Below, piece after piece: positions 36,433-38,122 of a DNA stretch of 38,122 nucleotides. The number at the start of each line of letters is the position of its first letter. The stretch's first letter is position 1. Under the pieces are notes generated by a model. The model did no database searches. It saw only the letters and a list, made by a program, of their open reading frames with translations, and was not told the DNA's origin. Made by a program: the position numbers and the translations under genes. The stretch lies in assembly GCA_019347975.1 (NCBI GenBank), contig JAHWKI010000004.1:3879-42000 (forward strand). The letters run 5' to 3'. This stretch comes from Gemmatimonadota bacterium. GTDB lineage: Bacteria > Gemmatimonadota > Gemmatimonadetes > Longimicrobiales > RSA9.

Positions 36433-37106
36433 CCGCCCCTCGCGGCCTGCCGCGCCTTTCGGACCATGCGAAAGAACTGGACGACGTGGTCGATGGGGCT
36501 GATGTGGCTCCCCTTCCCCTCGTAGATCGTGCGGATCGGCACCCAGGCCATGGGCCAGTTCCGGCGCAGGCAGGTCAGGACCATGTCCACCTCGAACTCG
36601 AACCCCGCCTCCCCGCTCTCGTCCATGGACTCGACCAGGCGCCGGCTCAGCAGCCGGTACCCCGACTGGTTGTCCGGGATGTCGATCCCCACCGCCCGGG
36701 AGAGCGACCACCGCCCGATGGTGTTGGACATCCGCCGCACGAACGGCATCTCCGAGAAGCTGCGGGCTCCGATGGTCAGGTCGGGCTTCGCCTGCTTCCA
36801 CTCCGCCAGGAACTTCGGGATCTCCGCCGGGTCGTGCTGCCCGTCCGCGTCCAGGGTGAGGACGGCGTCGTAGCCGTGCTCGAGGGCGTGGGCGAAACCC
36901 CGCTTCAGCGCCGCGCCCTTCCCCTGGTTCGGCTCCTGCCGCAGCACTTCCGCGCCGGCGGCCCGGGCGGCGCCGGACGTGTCGTCCTTCGACCCGTCAT
37001 CGATGACCAGGACCGGCAGGTGCTTCTTCGCGCCACGGATGACATCGGGAACGAGGTGCGCGGCCTCGTACGCCGGGATCATGGCCAGGATGCGGTCGTC
37101 AGCCAT
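36429..37106 (-). CDS. Family 2 glycosyltransferase, polyprenyl-phosphate sugar synthase-like
   Basis: ILAMIPAYEAAHLVPDVIRGAKKHLPVLVIDDGSKDDTSGAARAAGAEVLRQEPNQGKGAALKRGFAHALEHGYDAVLTLDADGQHDP. Confidence 0.9.
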   Translation of the reverse strand: MADDRILAMIPAYEAAHLVPDVIRGAKKHLPVLVIDDGSKDDTSGAARAAGAEVLRQEPNQGKGAALKRGFAHALEHGYDAVLTLDADGQHDPAEIPKFLAEWKQAKPDLTIGARSFSEMPFVRRMSNTIGRWSLSRAVGIDIPDNQSGYRLLSRRLVESMDESGEAGFEFEVDMVLTCLRRNWPMAWVPIRTIYEGKGSHISPIDHVVQFFRMVRKARQAARGG

Positions 37107-37199
37107 GGACCTCTTTCGTGTCGGGGGTCATGATCGCGCTCCGGGATGTGGTTCGCCGCCGGGCGGGTGCAATCTCCGCGCCGGCCGCGGGCCGCGTCG

Positions 37200-38122
37200 T
37201 CAGGAGGCGACGGTCGCCTCCCGCCCGCTCCCCCACCGCCGGGCGATGTAGCCGTCCAGGATCTCCAAGAACTCCTCGACGAGCCGGTCCCCCTTGAGCG
37301 TCGTGTACAGCTCGCCGTCCACGTAGACCGGCGCCTTGGGCTCCTCGAACGTGCCCGGGAGGCTGATCCCGATGTCCGCGTGCTTCGACTCTCCGGGGCC
37401 GTTCACCACGCACCCCATGACCGCCAGCTTCAGCTCCTCCACGCCCGGGTAGCGGGTGCGCCACTCCGGCATCATGTCCCGCGTGTACGCCTGGATGTCC
37501 TCCGCCATCTTCTGGAAGAACGTGCTCGTGGTCCGGCCGCACCCCGGGCAGGACGTGACCTGCGGCGCGAAGCTCCGGATCCCCATGGACTGGAGCACCT
37601 GCTGCGCGACCCGCACCTCCTCCGCCCGGTCCCCGCCCGGCCGCGGCGTCAGCGACACGCGGATCGTGTCCCCGATCCCCTCCTGCAGCAGGATGCTGAG
37701 CCCGGCGGTCGTGGCGACGACGCCCTTGGTCCCCATCCCCGCCTCCGTGAGGCCCAGGTGGAGCGGGTAGTCGCACCGCGCCGCCAGCTTCCGGTAGACC
37801 TCGACCAGGTCCTGCACCCCGCTCACCTTCGCCGAGATGATGATCCGGTCGTGACCCAGGCCCGTCTCCTCCGCCAGCGCCGCGGACCGCAGCGCCGACT
37901 CGATCATCGCCTCGATCATGACCGTCCGCGCGTCCAGCGGCTCCGCGCTCCGGGCGTTCGCGTCCATCATCTCCGTCAGGAGCTGCTGGTCCAGCGACCC
38001 CCAGTTCACCCCGATGCGGACCGGCTTCCCGTGCTCCACCGCCAGACGGACGATCGTCTGGAAGTTCTCGTCCCGCCGCTTCGCGCCCACGTTCCCCGGG
38101 TTGATCCGGTACTTCGCCAGCG
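37200..38122 (-). CDS. ispG: 4-hydroxy-3-methylbut-2-enyl diphosphate synthase, 5' part outside window
   Basis: Frame open to the window edge; [15 protein letters not shown]...[45 protein letters not shown]...ITSCPGCGR-like [12 protein letters not shown]...[27 protein letters not shown]. Confidence 0.96.
   Translation of the reverse strand, partial: LAKYRINPGNVGAKRRDENFQTIVRLAVEHGKPVRIGVNWGSLDQQLLTEMMDANARSAEPLDARTVMIEAMIESALRSAALAEETGLGHDRIIISAKVSGVQDLVEVYRKLAARCDYPLHLGLTEAGMGTKGVVATTAGLSILLQEGIGDTIRVSLTPRPGGDRAEEVRVAQQVLQSMGIRSFAPQVTSCPGCGRTTSTFFQKMAEDIQAYTRDMMPEWRTRYPGVEELKLAVMGCVVNGPGESKHADIGISLPGTFEEPKAPVYVDGELYTTLKGDRLVEEFLEILDGYIARRWGSGREATVAS

Noticed and set aside
1-38122. tRNA/rRNA genes, IS elements, phage or integrase genes
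   Set aside because: None recognised by eye on either strand; a tRNAscan-SE/Infernal run would be needed to exclude small RNAs.

Overview
A high-GC bacterial chromosomal segment. Gene content (ADOP-type permease, DUF5916 outer-membrane protein, BlaI/M56 pair, many 6-bladed beta-propellers) suggests Gemmatimonadota or a relative; that is inference only. Left to right: an OmpR-type two-component pair; a DUF5916/CBM9-like outer-membrane protein; a small Mrr-like nuclease-fold protein; a minus-strand formate dehydrogenase operon (fdhA-fdhB-nrfD-lipoprotein-fdhE-unknown); heme A synthase behind a REC / hybrid kinase / HD-GYP signalling operon; an ADOP permease; an M20 peptidase; three beta-propeller proteins; a BlaI-M56 (BlaR1-like) pair; an aroF-aroQ-tyrA aromatic operon; PAS, TfoX and DUF3667 proteins; a GT2-membrane protein-GT2 cluster; and ispG, truncated at the right edge. 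Main discoveries: (1) fdhA is split in the ORF track by an in-frame UGA that is a selenocysteine codon followed by a bSECIS-like hairpin with a GGUCU loop; (2) the aroF operon is preceded by a complete-looking transcription attenuator: a 27-aa Phe/Tyr-rich leader peptide, an antiterminator segment and an intrinsic terminator; (3) the M56/BlaR1-like receptor carries a run of exactly 34-residue 'SDHY' repeats in place of a penicillin-binding sensor domain; (4) the fdhA-fdhB intercistronic gap holds octamer tandem repeats in opposite orientation with ten G-runs on the mRNA-sense strand. Everything was read by eye; no searches or folding were run.
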